Shown here piece by piece: positions 8,427 through 17,634 of a stretch of DNA of 64,000 nt. Under the pieces are notes generated by a model, which worked only from the letters and a program-made list of their open reading frames with translations, ran no database searches and was not told where the DNA came from. The stretch spans positions 372,001 through 436,000 of the forward strand of contig CAJXLT010000001.1 of assembly GCA_913056365.1 (NCBI GenBank), given 5' to 3'. Origin of the DNA: an uncultured Paenibacillaceae bacterium (GTDB lineage: Bacteria > Bacillota > Bacilli > Paenibacillales > K13). The position numbers and the translations under genes are program-made. Position 1 is the first letter of the stretch. Each line of letters begins with the position of its first letter.

Positions 8427-9512
8427 ATGAAACAAAGAAGATTGAAGTTTTGTCTCGCGATTTTGCTATGTCTGGCACTGGCAATTCCTGCTTCAAGCGC
8501 TTATGCGCAAACGGTTACCTCTAACCAAACGGGCACGCATGGCGGCTATGATTATGAATACTGGAAGGATAGCGGCAACGGGACGATGGTGCTCGGCAAT
8601 GGCGGTACATTCACCGCAGAATGGAACAATATTAACAATATCTTGTTCCGGAAGGGCAAGAGGTTCAATGAGACACAGACACATCAGCAAATTGGCAATA
8701 TCTCCATCGACTACGGCGCCAATTATCAGCCAAACGGCAATTCGTATTTGACTGTTTATGGCTGGACGGTTGATCCGCTCGTGGAATACTATATTGTCGA
8801 AAGCTGGGGAAGCTGGCGTCCGCCAGGTGCATCGTCGAAGGGGACTGTTTCGATTGATGGGGGAACCTATGACATCTATGAGACGACGCGAACGAACCAA
8901 CCTTCCATTAAAGGTACACAAACGTTCCAACAGTATTGGAGTGTTCGGACATCCAAACGTACAAGTGGAACAATCTCTGTAAGCAATCACTTCAGCGCAT
9001 GGGAGAACAGAGGAATGCCGATGGGCAAAATGTATGAAGTAGCGCTTACGGTAGAAGGCTACCAGAGCAGCGGCAGTGCTAACGTATACAGCAATACGTT
9101 AACGATTGGCGGAGGCGGTAACGATGGCGGAGGCAACAACGGCGGAGGCAACGCAACTAGAGTAGAAGCAGAGAGCATGAGCAAGAGCGGTCAGTACACC
9201 GGGAATATCGGCTCGCCATTCAACGGTGTTGCCCTGTACGCCAACAATGACAAGATCAGCTACAACCAATACTTTGCAAGCGGTACGCATAGCTTTTCGC
9301 TTCGCGGCGCTTCGAATAACAACAATATGGCTAGGGTCGACTTACGAATCGGCGGACAGTATAAGGGTACTTTCTATTATGGAGGAAGTTATCCTGCGGT
9401 CTATACGATCAACAATGTGAGCCATGGAACCGGCAATCAGCTAGTAGAGCTAATCGTTACAGCTGACAACGGGCAGTGGGATGCGTTCGTTGATTATTTG
9501 GAAATCAATTAA
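8427..9512 (+). CDS. Secreted endo-1,4-beta-xylanase, GH11 + CBM36
   Basis: 361 residues. Signal peptide about 1-27 (cut near AYA-Q). The GH11 jelly-roll domain spans about 30-228, with nucleophile Glu120 in PLVEYYIVE and acid/base Glu210 in [11 protein letters not shown] Gly/Asn linker leads to a CBM36-type module (about 244-361, from [12 protein letters not shown] to [11 protein letters not shown]), a calcium-dependent xylan binder known from P. polymyxa. It cuts internal xylan bonds outside the cell. AAAAGGAGG precedes the ATG. A cre and paired direct repeats lie upstream, implying repression by glucose and control by an activator. Confidence 0.96.
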   Translation: MKQRRLKFCLAILLCLALAIPASSAYAQTVTSNQTGTHGGYDYEYWKDSGNGTMVLGNGGTFTAEWNNINNILFRKGKRFNETQTHQQIGNISIDYGANYQPNGNSYLTVYGWTVDPLVEYYIVESWGSWRPPGASSKGTVSIDGGTYDIYETTRTNQPSIKGTQTFQQYWSVRTSKRTSGTISVSNHFSAWENRGMPMGKMYEVALTVEGYQSSGSANVYSNTLTIGGGGNDGGGNNGGGNATRVEAESMSKSGQYTGNIGSPFNGVALYANNDKISYNQYFASGTHSFSLRGASNNNNMARVDLRIGGQYKGTFYYGGSYPAVYTINNVSHGTGNQLVELIVTADNGQWDAFVDYLEIN

Positions 9513-9556
9513 ATAAGCTGCGATTTATTATGCATTTGTGATTGGCGGCCAAGTGG

Positions 9557-9590
9557 AATCCCGGCAGGAGCTTTTCTCTCCGCCGGGATT
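9557..9590 (+). terminator. Terminator hairpin after the GH11 gene
   Basis: AATCCCGGC pairs with GCCGGGATT over a 16-nt inner segment that can extend the stem with one bulge. Only three T follow, so efficiency is uncertain. Confidence 0.55.
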
Positions 9591-9644
9591 TCATGTGTGA
9601 TATAGTGATGAAATCCTACATGAATGCTTACCACATCGAACAAT

Positions 9645-9875
9645 GCCTGCGATCCGAGTAAATTTCATAATAACAACATGTACAGCATGAAATTGACTCA
9701 AATCTGCAGGCTTCCCCTCCTCAATCTGTCCGATAGTGGCAAATTCCTGCGGATATACATCCTTTTGAAGCTCAGACCGCCTAAACTAGCCATTTTCCAA
9801 AAACAAAGCTGCAGATTCGCAGGCATTTCGGGAAATCGTCTGTTCTGTATGCGCTAAGCCTGCACAATCGCAGGA
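9645..9875. repeat. Interspersed repeat, copy 1 (partner of the 54764-55330 array)
   Basis: On the minus strand, 9875 to 9700 aligns with 54859-55039, sharing blocks such as CCCGAAATGCCTGCGAAT and GCTTCAAAAGGATGTATA. On the plus strand, 9645-9672 (TGCCTGCGATCCGAGT, then ATTTCATAAT) matches 54767-54797. The unit is built from a module close to TGCCTGCGAATGTGCATC and its reverse complement, so folded RNA or a protein-bound palindrome is possible. The reading frame at 9624-9857 is made of this repeat and is not a gene. This fills the gap between the xylanase and the transporter. Confidence 0.8.
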
Positions 9876-9915
9876 ATTTTCCATGGCAAGTGTTCATTCT
9901 CACAATGTTACATCT

Positions 9916-11127
9916 TCAGTGCAATTCGGCATATTCCCTATCAGGAAACAACCTGTTCAGCCATTCAGAGCATACAGCTACAACTACGATCAAGAGAAGC
10001 ACAGCTATTGGCAAGATGCCGATCGTAGAGTACGATGCAATATAGCCAATGAACGGAGGCAATACGGCGCTTCCTGTGAAGGCTGCGGCCATTTGGTAGC
10101 CAATGATCTTCTGTGCTCGTCTCTTGCCGAAGCGTACGGGTGTTTCATGAAGCATACAAGGGAAGATTGGCGCATAGCCCAACCCGATAATAATGAAGCC
10201 AGCAAGTGAGTAGCTATCCGGCAACGGTAACAGCAACAGTAATGCCCCGGCCACTGATAGGCTCAGACCACCGCGTATGATGCTCCGATTGCTCAGCCTC
10301 ATGGTCACAAATCCGGATAGAAATCGACCGACTGCAATTCCAGCATAGAACAACGAAACCCAGCGTGCAGCAACACTTACGTCCATCTCCTTCACATTGA
10401 CGAGGAAGCTGGCTCCCCATAATCCAACAGCTGTCTCAGCTCCGCAATAGAGCAGGAAGGAGGCAAGGGCAAGCTTCGTACCTGTCCGCTGTCGAGGCGC
10501 AGGCACATCTGCTAGGAATGGATCTTCACTTCCAGTACTGCGCGTTGCTGCGTTGTCCTCTGCCACACGATGGACGTGGGATACACGACTCCATACAGGC
10601 AGTGAGATGAATAGAACGAGGACCAAGGCAAATTGGATACAAGCAATCGCCGCATAACCTTGTCTCCATTCATGCTGTTCCGTAATGAAGGATGCAGTAA
10701 TAATCGGCCCGAGCGTCGCGCCAACGCCCCATAAGCAATGCAGCCAGTTCATATGGCTCGCTTTGTAATGCGCAGCAACATAATTGTTCAAGCTTGCGTC
10801 TACAGCACCTGCACCCAAGCCCAACAGAATTGCACCTGGCAATAGCCACAAGTAGGAAGGGGCAGCAGCAAATCCGAGCAGCGCACAGGCAGTCAGTAAG
10901 GTGCTGACCGTAGTCACGTGACCGGTTTGGAACCGTCTCAGTATATATCCGCTAGCCAAGCTGGAGGCAATCGTGCCTGCTGTAATGGTCATATATAATA
11001 AGCCAGCTGACTCGAGCGGTGCGTGCAAATCCGGCTGCATAGCAGGCCATACCGCGCCAAGCAATGAATCGGGTAAGCCCAGGCTGATGAACGCCAAATA
11101 TATAATGAGCAGAAGCAAGGTAGTCAA
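9916..11127 (-). CDS. MFS transporter
   Basis: 403 residues from TTG at 11127, with about 12 membrane helices in two halves and a charged central loop (about residues 190-220). Typical MFS text includes SGYILRRFQTGHV after helix 2 and GLGYAPIFPCMLHE in helix 10. An in-frame ATG at 11175 is unlikely, because a TATAAT box lies only 6 bp before it and the codons for YEGE are an AAGGAG ribosome site. It stands alone between the xylanase and the esterase and faces the opposite way. Sugar export or import is possible; the substrate cannot be told. Confidence 0.8.
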   Translation of the reverse strand: MTTLLLLIIYLAFISLGLPDSLLGAVWPAMQPDLHAPLESAGLLYMTITAGTIASSLASGYILRRFQTGHVTTVSTLLTACALLGFAAAPSYLWLLPGAILLGLGAGAVDASLNNYVAAHYKASHMNWLHCLWGVGATLGPIITASFITEQHEWRQGYAAIACIQFALVLVLFISLPVWSRVSHVHRVAEDNAATRSTGSEDPFLADVPAPRQRTGTKLALASFLLYCGAETAVGLWGASFLVNVKEMDVSVAARWVSLFYAGIAVGRFLSGFVTMRLSNRSIIRGGLSLSVAGALLLLLPLPDSYSLAGFIIIGLGYAPIFPCMLHETPVRFGKRRAQKIIGYQMAAAFTGSAVLPPFIGYIASYSTIGILPIAVLLLIVVVAVCSEWLNRLFPDREYAELH

Positions 11128-11291
11128 GTTGTTAAGTTCTCCTTCATAGGTAGTATCGTATCGCGAGGCTGCCATATCGCATTATATCAATAACGGGTTC
11201 AGTCATGTAGAGATCGCAAGCAGGAACGTAAAAAAACACCCCCCGATTCATCAAGTTCGTTCATCTTCAATCACAGTGAATCGTTTCGGAA

Positions 11292-11377
11292 ACTAAATAT
11301 AATGAAGTGGATGCTTAAATTTTGTGGTGTGAAGAGCATAATAGTTCCATGATATAATGTAAATGCAAGCGCTTACA
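11292..11377 (+). promoter_or_regulatory. Promoter region with cre for the CE1 esterase
   Basis: An ACTAAATATAATGAAG element starts at 11292, a TATAAT -10 box lies at 11353-11358, and TGCAAGCGCTTACA (11364-11377), a full cre match, lies at the expected transcription start. CcpA bound there would block initiation. No convincing -35 box is seen. Confidence 0.65.
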
Positions 11378-11461
11378 TCATAAATGAATAAGGAGGTGAA
11401 CAGCTGCATCCCAACTAGAACGAACACAATACATTCTGTAGAATACCAAGGAGGTAGGATG

Positions 11462-13171
11462 ATGTTACGAAGATTCAAATGGATAAGTTTATTCAGTGCG
11501 CTCGTACTGCTCGGTTGTTTGCTGTTGCCGGCGTCATTGACAACGCAGCCAGCTCACGCGTCACCGCCAGGAGTAACGCCAGGCACACTCTCTCAGGTAT
11601 CGTCGTTCGGGAACAATCCGAGCGGTCTGAACATGTACATCTATGAGCCGAGTAATCTGGCTGCGAACCCAGCCTTGCTCGTAGCTGTACATTATTGCTC
11701 AGGTTCAGCATCAGCGATGTACAATGGCTACGCTCGCGATTACGTCACGGCAGCTGAACAGTATGGGTATGTCATCGTTTTTCCAGAGTCTACACATAGC
11801 CAATACAGCAACTGCTTCGACGTGTGGAGCCCGGATGCGCTCACTCGCGGAGGGGGCAGCGATCCAGTCGGGATCATGTCGATGGTGTCGTGGACACGAG
11901 CGAATTACAACATTGACAGCAGTCGGATATACGCAATGGGCGCATCCTCCGGTGCGATGATGACCAACGTCCTGCTAGCTTCGTATCCTGATGTGTTCGC
12001 GGCGGGCACTTCATTCATGGGTGTGCCTGCCACTTGCTTCGCTACTGGTAGCGCGACGAATTGGTGGAACAGCCAGTGTGCGAACGGTCAGCTCACACAA
12101 TCCGCACAGCAGTGGGGTGACGCTGCCCGCGCGATGTATCCGGGCTACACGGGATCCTATCCGCGCATGCAGCTCTGGCATGGCACTGCTGACAGTACGC
12201 TAAGTTACAATAACTTCGGCGAGGCTGTGAAGCAGTGGACCAACTTGCACGGACTCTCTACTGCCCCGGCTATGACGGACAGCCCGCAGTGGAATTGGAC
12301 ACGAACTCGCTACGGTGGCACCTCAACCGAGCCGCCAGTCGAAGCAATAAGCGTACAAGGCGTGGGGCATTCTATTCCCCAGTCGGGCATGGTCGCTTAC
12401 TCGATCGACTTCCTCGGCTTGGACAATGGGGGAGGCGGGGGACCGACAGTGCCGGCTGTCCCGACTGGATTGACAGCTACAGCGGGTGATGGCAGTGTGT
12501 CGCTTAGTTGGTCAGCTTCATCAGGTGCCGACAGCTATATTGTACAGCGAGCGCAGACTAGCGGAGGACCGTATACGACGATTGCCGCGAACGTAACGAC
12601 GACGAGTTATGCGGATTCGGGTCTGACGAACGGCACGACGTATTATTATGTTATCCGTGCATCCAATAGCGCTGGCACCAGTGCGGATTCCGCACAAACG
12701 AGCGCTACACCGCAGAGCAATGGGAATGGCGGCGGTGGCTCGGGAGATTTGGTTGTGCAATACAGAGCGGGAGATACGAATGCTGCAGACAACCAGATTA
12801 AGCCGCACTTGAATGTGAAGAATACTGGCACTAGCGCAGTAGATTTGAACGATCTTACACTTCGTTATTACTTCAGCAAGGATGGCAGTCAAGCTATGAA
12901 CGCTTGGATCGATTGGGCGCAGATCGGCGGCAGCAATATTGCCACTGCCTTCACGAATGATTATGTGGAACTGAGTTTTGCAACGGGTGCCGGAAGTATT
13001 CAGCCAGGAAGTCAGACAGGGGATATCCAGTTAAGGATGTCGAAGGCAGATTGGTCCAATTTCGATGAAACGAACGACTACTCCTATGATCCGACGAAGA
13101 CAGCTTATTCGGATTGGGACCGTGTCACGCTCTATCAGAATGGCACATTAGTATGGGGCATTGAGCCATAG
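11462..13171 (+). CDS. Secreted polysaccharide esterase, CE1/PHB-depolymerase family + FN3 + CBM3
   Basis: 569 residues from the ATG at 11462, 7 bp after GGAGG (the ATG at 11459 is possible; the longer frame from 11384 is not needed). Signal peptide to about residue 33. The alpha/beta-hydrolase domain (about 34-320) has nucleophile Ser162 in MGASSG, Asp244 in HGTAD and His303 in GVGHS. FN3 covers about 331-416 and a CBM3 cellulose-binding module about 431-569. This family removes acetyl or feruloyl groups from xylan, opening it to xylanases. Neighbouring xylanases and the CBM3 favour that role over polyester degradation, which cannot be ruled out. Confidence 0.9.
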   Translation: MLRRFKWISLFSALVLLGCLLLPASLTTQPAHASPPGVTPGTLSQVSSFGNNPSGLNMYIYEPSNLAANPALLVAVHYCSGSASAMYNGYARDYVTAAEQYGYVIVFPESTHSQYSNCFDVWSPDALTRGGGSDPVGIMSMVSWTRANYNIDSSRIYAMGASSGAMMTNVLLASYPDVFAAGTSFMGVPATCFATGSATNWWNSQCANGQLTQSAQQWGDAARAMYPGYTGSYPRMQLWHGTADSTLSYNNFGEAVKQWTNLHGLSTAPAMTDSPQWNWTRTRYGGTSTEPPVEAISVQGVGHSIPQSGMVAYSIDFLGLDNGGGGGPTVPAVPTGLTATAGDGSVSLSWSASSGADSYIVQRAQTSGGPYTTIAANVTTTSYADSGLTNGTTYYYVIRASNSAGTSADSAQTSATPQSNGNGGGGSGDLVVQYRAGDTNAADNQIKPHLNVKNTGTSAVDLNDLTLRYYFSKDGSQAMNAWIDWAQIGGSNIATAFTNDYVELSFATGAGSIQPGSQTGDIQLRMSKADWSNFDETNDYSYDPTKTAYSDWDRVTLYQNGTLVWGIEP

Positions 13172-13188
13172 GAATGTTGTATACAATG

Positions 13189-13228
13189 AGAAAGCCGGAG
13201 CCCGCACATTGCGGGTCTCCGGCTTTCT
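13189..13228. terminator. Bidirectional terminator between the esterase and GH5 genes
   Basis: AGAAAGCCGGAG plus CCCGC pairs with GCGGG plus CTCCGGCTTTCT around a 5-nt loop, one of the strongest hairpins in the window. It separates two convergent genes. Confidence 0.88.
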
Positions 13229-13238
13229 GCTATATTCG

Positions 13239-15392
13239 TTAAGGTTCCATACCCCAAATTAGCTGGTCATTATGGTATAAGGTGACTTGCTCCCAATCTG
13301 CGAAGGAAGTTTTCGCAGGGTCGAATGAATAGTCATTGGACTCATCGAAGTTGGACCAGTCACTCTTGGCCATACGCAGCTGAATATCTCCGGATTGTCC
13401 TCCAGCGGGAATCGATCCAGCGTTAATACAGAAGCTAAGCTCTACATAAGAATCTGTTACCGTTCGGTGAATATTGGCGCCGCCAATAGCTGCCCAATCG
13501 ATCCAGCTGTTCACCTCCGCCGAACTATCCTTGGAGAAGTAGTAGCGGAGCTTTAGATCACTTAGTTCAACCGCACTCGTGCCATTGTTGATAATGTTGA
13601 AATACGGCTTGATCTGATTGTCAGTCGCATTCGTATCAGCTGCTTTGTACTGAACTGTCAGGTCACCAGTAGGTGTTGGGTCTGGATTGTCGTCGGAAGC
13701 TACACCTACGACATTGCTGCCGCTCTTCGTGATCGTGTAAGTGACGATCTCGCCGCTCCAAAAGTGGAAGGTCAAGTGCACTTCTCCATCCTGAACTTCG
13801 TTGAAGAATTCCGGGAGCACCTCGATTTCATTGGATGCATAGGAAGGAGAGAAAGCATAGCCAAACTCCTTGTATGATGTCCAATTTTGCGGTCCGGCAA
13901 TGCTTCCGTCCGCATAGACGGCCTCCATCGTGGCGAGGCTGTCGCCGTGGAAGGAAGTCGGAATGGCGAATTCCTCCGTCGTACCTGTAGTATCTTGCAT
14001 CACAGGGGGAACATGGACGACGACTCGGAAGCGCCAATCAGCACCGCTGTCGAAAGCTGCGGTAATGACAGCATTCGTGCCTAGCTGCGTTGAATTGGAC
14101 CAGCTGGACAACAGGTCAGACTTGAAGGTCAATATGTTGCCATTCAGCTCATAATCGGTGCCGCTCTGCAGGCTTATCCCATTAACGCTTAGAGATACAA
14201 GCTGATTACCATTCAAGTTCAGTGCAACGGAAACGTCGGACGCCATGCTGCTGCGCTGCAAGTGAATGAGATCGGTCTCCGCTGTAGCCGAACGACCGTC
14301 CCAGCTTGCTTGCATCATCTCGTACAATTCGGGATCATTCCACTCGTAGGACGTGCGATTGAAGTGCTGGCCATTGTCCCATACCATGTGCGTAATTTGC
14401 TTATCTTGCACATAGTGAATCAAGAATTCGAAGAACTTCAGCTTCTCGCCCTGTTCGATGACACCGGTATGCTTATCGAAGCCGAGCAAGCCGTATTCGC
14501 CAAGAATAACCGGAATGCCATTGGCAGTGAACGTATCGTATACACGATCGAAGGTTTGAATAATATCGTTCCTCGTATCATCCTCGAAGTGTGTGTAACC
14601 GGCAATGTTCACACTGAACGGCCAGAAGCCGTAATAGTGCACAGTGGCAATCAGATTCGGATCGTTGAGCTGAACGATCGTGTCATAGAGCTCATCGAGG
14701 TTCTCTTGGGCGGTCGCTGTCTCTACTGTTGGCAGCACTAGGGGACGCACATCGTTATTACCTCCAGATGCCCGCACAATTTGATGGAAGGAAGTGTTCA
14801 GTTGATACAGCAGTTCGAAGTGCTCGGGAGTCACGCTTCCCCAACCGTCAGTGAATCGCGGTTCATTGATGCTTTCGAACATCAGATTGGTCGAATGATG
14901 TTTGAAGTGATCAGCGATTTGTGTCCAACCGGCATTATAGCGGGCTAGCACATTCGAAGGGTCGGTGTCCATCTGGTTAACCCAGAGCCACGAATCGTGA
15001 TGCATGTTAATCATGACATATAGGTTGGCGTCTAATGCCCAATCGACTACTTCTTCTATACGATCGAGGAAAGCGGGGTCTATCGTATAGTTCGGTGCGC
15101 TGCCGATTCGATGATCCCATGTGATAGGGATGCGAATACTCTTGTAGCCTTGAGCGGCAATTTCATCAATGAAGGCTTGCGTCACTGTCGGGTTACCCCA
15201 CGCGGTCTCATCACCGCCGGTGGCATCGAACGTGTTGCCGAGGTTCCAGCCTGGCTGCATCGCTTCAACATATGCTTCAATATCCGTGACTGCAGCTGTC
15301 GGTTCTGCTCCCGCAGCAGGGGCAAACATAGCGACTAACAAGGTCAGGGCGAGCAACAGGGAATAAATGGATTTACTTCTTTGTGTCATCAT
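13239..15392 (-). CDS. Secreted GH5 endo-beta-glucanase + X2 + CBM46 + CBM3
   Basis: 717 residues from ATG at 15392, preceded by AAAGGAG; the longer frame to 15410 would translate that site. Signal peptide about 1-29 (cut near AGA-E). The GH5 domain, closest to subfamily 4, spans about 38-370, with acid/base Glu177 in ESINEPRF and nucleophile Glu299 in VILGEYG. Then come an X2/Ig-like module (about 372-465), a CBM46 (about 470-570) and a CBM3 (about 580-717). GH5-Ig-CBM46 is known from Bacillus Cel5B-type enzymes active on cellulose mixed-linkage glucan and xyloglucan. It faces the esterase and has its own cre. Confidence 0.94.
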   Translation of the reverse strand: MMTQRSKSIYSLLLALTLLVAMFAPAAGAEPTAAVTDIEAYVEAMQPGWNLGNTFDATGGDETAWGNPTVTQAFIDEIAAQGYKSIRIPITWDHRIGSAPNYTIDPAFLDRIEEVVDWALDANLYVMINMHHDSWLWVNQMDTDPSNVLARYNAGWTQIADHFKHHSTNLMFESINEPRFTDGWGSVTPEHFELLYQLNTSFHQIVRASGGNNDVRPLVLPTVETATAQENLDELYDTIVQLNDPNLIATVHYYGFWPFSVNIAGYTHFEDDTRNDIIQTFDRVYDTFTANGIPVILGEYGLLGFDKHTGVIEQGEKLKFFEFLIHYVQDKQITHMVWDNGQHFNRTSYEWNDPELYEMMQASWDGRSATAETDLIHLQRSSMASDVSVALNLNGNQLVSLSVNGISLQSGTDYELNGNILTFKSDLLSSWSNSTQLGTNAVITAAFDSGADWRFRVVVHVPPVMQDTTGTTEEFAIPTSFHGDSLATMEAVYADGSIAGPQNWTSYKEFGYAFSPSYASNEIEVLPEFFNEVQDGEVHLTFHFWSGEIVTYTITKSGSNVVGVASDDNPDPTPTGDLTVQYKAADTNATDNQIKPYFNIINNGTSAVELSDLKLRYYFSKDSSAEVNSWIDWAAIGGANIHRTVTDSYVELSFCINAGSIPAGGQSGDIQLRMAKSDWSNFDESNDYSFDPAKTSFADWEQVTLYHNDQLIWGMEP

Positions 15393-15456
15393 ATCATCTC
15401 CTTTATACATTGTGATGGTGTCAAGCTAGAACAATTCCACCTCCTAGCAAGAAGTT

Positions 15457-15519
15457 TGAAAGCGCATACAACCCTACTGTAATTGAGCTTCACTAAGTTG
15501 TAAACTCCAAAAATTAGTG
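15457..15519 (-). promoter_or_regulatory. cre and ACTAA element upstream of the GH5 gene
   Basis: TGAAAGCGCATACA (15457-15470) matches the cre consensus at every fixed base. On the gene strand CACTAATTTTTGGAG (15519-15505) resembles CACTAAATTTTTAAAG before the GH10 gene. CACTAA and TTAGTG at 15491 and 15514 also form a 6-bp inverted repeat. Confidence 0.65.
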
Positions 15520-15562
15520 TCCATACATGGGGGAATAAAGTAAAATTACTATATGAAGTAAA

Positions 15563-16576
15563 CTATGATTTTTGTGCGGTTTCCTGTACTTTTGTCTGAT
15601 TCTTCTTCTTCTTCAGAAAGCCTTTGTGAATTTTCTCATATCCGGCCGTACTGAATGGACACACTTGAATGCATTTTGCGCAGCCGAAATTAGCGGAGAA
15701 GTAGGGCACACATTTCGTATAGTCGATGCAAGTAGCATCCCCATGCTCATTGCTCTGCGGCTCCGGCAGGATGGCGCTGGCCGGACAGCTGCGAACACAT
15801 TTTCGACAGTATTGGCAAAAATCTCGCACCCAGAGATGCGGATTGTCCGTCTCGACAGGGAAATTGTCAATATTGGTAAAGATCGTGCTAATTCTGACCC
15901 GCGCTCCAGCCTGTGGAGTCAGGAGCAGACCATGGTAGCCAATGGCGCCGAGCCCGGCCATTTCGGCAAGCGCGACATAGTCCATCTGACCTCCAAGCGC
16001 TGTGCTTGGATAGGCAGAGTAGCCCAACTCCCGCAAATGCTTGCTCAATGCATTGGAGATTGCGGCAAGATTGCCGTAGCCTTTATTCACCTCCAGGAAG
16101 CAATCGAAGCTCGGAGCTGTTTGAATAGGCTCATTGTCCATCTCTACTGTGAAAATGAGCGCATGGCGGTACGGAATCGATTTCTCCTTGAAGATTTGCT
16201 TTTGCGGGATATCCCGTATAAATTTCATATCAACAGCACCCATAGATTGGGCTAGCTGCTTCAACTCTGCAAACAATCCGTCGGAAGCATGCTCGACTGT
16301 AGGATAGACCGGTTTGTTGTACATACGCTTGCCCTTCCACATTCTGCTGAACAGCTTGCTCATCGCGGGAGTGAGTCGAATGGACTGCTTCAAGGTCAAG
16401 TTTCGCAAGGATGTCTCGCGCTCCGGAATACGGGGAGCGAAGGATCGACGTGGTTTGGATTGGCTGTCAGCATGGATCAAACCAGGGAACGATTTAGGCT
16501 TCTTCTCCAAGTAATCAATCATCTCGTCCAGACGGCTCTCCATCGCTGGTTGGGTTTTGTCTTTTCGCTGATGCAT
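15563..16576 (-). CDS. 4Fe-4S reductase, QueG/reductive-dehalogenase-like
   Basis: 337 residues, soluble, no signal peptide. The C-terminal part carries two ferredoxin-type clusters: CQYCRKCVRSCP and the motif set CIDYTKC ... CAKCIQVCP. Upstream text (MDYVALAEMAGLGAIGYHGLLLTP) resembles the cobamide-binding core of epoxyqueuosine reductase and reductive dehalogenases. It is longer at the N-terminus than QueG and lacks a neighbouring anchor subunit, so neither function is certain. It is divergent from a TetR gene; that intergenic region holds two identical TAATGATCACA boxes, one on the -35 of this gene, so the TetR protein probably represses it. Confidence 0.75.
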   Translation of the reverse strand: MHQRKDKTQPAMESRLDEMIDYLEKKPKSFPGLIHADSQSKPRRSFAPRIPERETSLRNLTLKQSIRLTPAMSKLFSRMWKGKRMYNKPVYPTVEHASDGLFAELKQLAQSMGAVDMKFIRDIPQKQIFKEKSIPYRHALIFTVEMDNEPIQTAPSFDCFLEVNKGYGNLAAISNALSKHLRELGYSAYPSTALGGQMDYVALAEMAGLGAIGYHGLLLTPQAGARVRISTIFTNIDNFPVETDNPHLWVRDFCQYCRKCVRSCPASAILPEPQSNEHGDATCIDYTKCVPYFSANFGCAKCIQVCPFSTAGYEKIHKGFLKKKKNQTKVQETAQKS

Positions 16577-16594
16577 GGACGTGACACCTCACTT

Positions 16595-16667
16595 TTGAAT
16601 TAGTTAATGAACATCGTGTATAGTAATGATCACAGTGTATATTATAGACGCTCCACTAATGATCACA
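16595..16667. promoter_or_regulatory. Divergent promoters with two TetR operator candidates
   Basis: Rightward: TTGAAT (16595-16600), 18 bp, TATAGT (16619-16624). Leftward: TATAAT (plus-strand 16641-16646) with a TTGTGA-like -35, 16 bp away. TAATGATCACA occurs at 16624-16634, covering both predicted start points, and at 16657-16667, covering the leftward -35. Identical 11-mers in these places fit autorepression by TetR and repression of the reductase. Confidence 0.75.
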
Positions 16668-16741
16668 ATCTGCAATGATGAAGCAGATGTCCATTACTAG
16701 ACACAGAGAGCCTCGAATGTTCAATAGGAGGGAAAAAAATT

Positions 16742-17353
16742 ATGGAACGATCACCTGACCGACGTGCACGCCGAACGAAACGAATGCTTCGGGATGCACT
16801 TACAGAATTGATAGAAGAGAAGGGGGTAGAGGCCGTTACAATCAAGGACTTAGCCGATAGGGCAGATATTAGCCGCGGCACGTTTTATATTCATTATCAA
16901 GATAAGTACGATCTGCTGGAACAGAGCGAGCACGAATTGCTTATCGGTGTCGAACGAGTATTGAGTACGGTAGATAAGCTGGATGCCGGTACGGCCTTGT
17001 TGTATGTAAACCGGAATCAACCGTTTCCATTAATTCTGCGGCTGGCGGAATACGTATTGCAGCATGCGAAATTACTGCGCGCCATCTTGGGACCGAAGGG
17101 GAATCCTTCCTTTCATATGCGGTTCAAGCAAGTATTGGAACGAAACTTGATTTTACATCTCGACTATTTGTGGCAAAAAGGCGAGTTTATCGTCCCTAAG
17201 GCTTATTTGATCGCATATGTCATCTCTGCAGTGCTCGGTGTCATGCAATACTGGCTGGAATATGGGCAGGAGCAATCTGTTGACGAGATTGCGCTGATTT
17301 TGTCCAAAGCGACTATATTGGGACCCGGATATGTGGTAGGAATGAAGGGGTGA
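16742..17353 (+). CDS. TetR/AcrR family transcriptional regulator
   Basis: 203 residues with a good GGAGGG ribosome site. The N-terminal HTH reads LTELIEEKGVEAVTIKDLAD, then ISRGTFYIHYQDKYDLL, the standard TetR recognition helix. The C-terminal ligand-binding half is not recognised further. Two identical TAATGATCACA boxes lie on its own promoter and a related GTGATCAC (17448-17455) lies before the C39 exporter, so it probably controls the reductase, itself and the graspetide genes. The inducer could be the peptide, an intermediate or a chemical stress; not shown. Confidence 0.92.
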   Translation: MERSPDRRARRTKRMLRDALTELIEEKGVEAVTIKDLADRADISRGTFYIHYQDKYDLLEQSEHELLIGVERVLSTVDKLDAGTALLYVNRNQPFPLILRLAEYVLQHAKLLRAILGPKGNPSFHMRFKQVLERNLILHLDYLWQKGEFIVPKAYLIAYVISAVLGVMQYWLEYGQEQSVDEIALILSKATILGPGYVVGMKG

Positions 17354-17447
17354 AAGGAGAAAACCAGCAGAATCCGATGTAGATGATGCCATGCCAGTAT
17401 GCTAGTTGTATGACCGATTTGGCAGTTTATTGTGGCCATAGGTCACG

Positions 17448-17472
17448 GTGATCACGGTAAGTATCACTCCAT
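17448..17472 (+). promoter_or_regulatory. TetR-box-like site upstream of the graspetide exporter
   Basis: GTGATCAC (17448-17455) shares the TGATCAC core with the two boxes in front of the TetR gene, and GTAAGTATCAC follows. The 280 bp between the TetR stop and the exporter start otherwise show only short repeats (CATGAAGAATGACATGATG region) and no clear -35/-10 pair. Confidence 0.5.
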
Positions 17473-17634
17473 CAGTCATGAAGAATGACATGATGATAGT
17501 GCTTATGTATCAATTTGTTAGGATCGACAAATTCAGAGATAAATCGTCAAAGGAATTTGTCCAATCTGAGCGAATATGCCTTGTATGTCATTCAAGCTGA
17601 ATGTTCAAGCCAACAGACGGCAGGTGAAATACTT

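Noticed and set aside
9624-9857. 77-codon frame after the xylanase
   Set aside because: It translates the interspersed repeat; similar text appears at the other repeat copy in a different frame, so it is not conserved as protein.
15572-16255. 227-codon plus-strand frame opposite the Fe-S reductase
   Set aside because: The minus-strand gene has cluster cysteines and a family fold; the plus frame has none.
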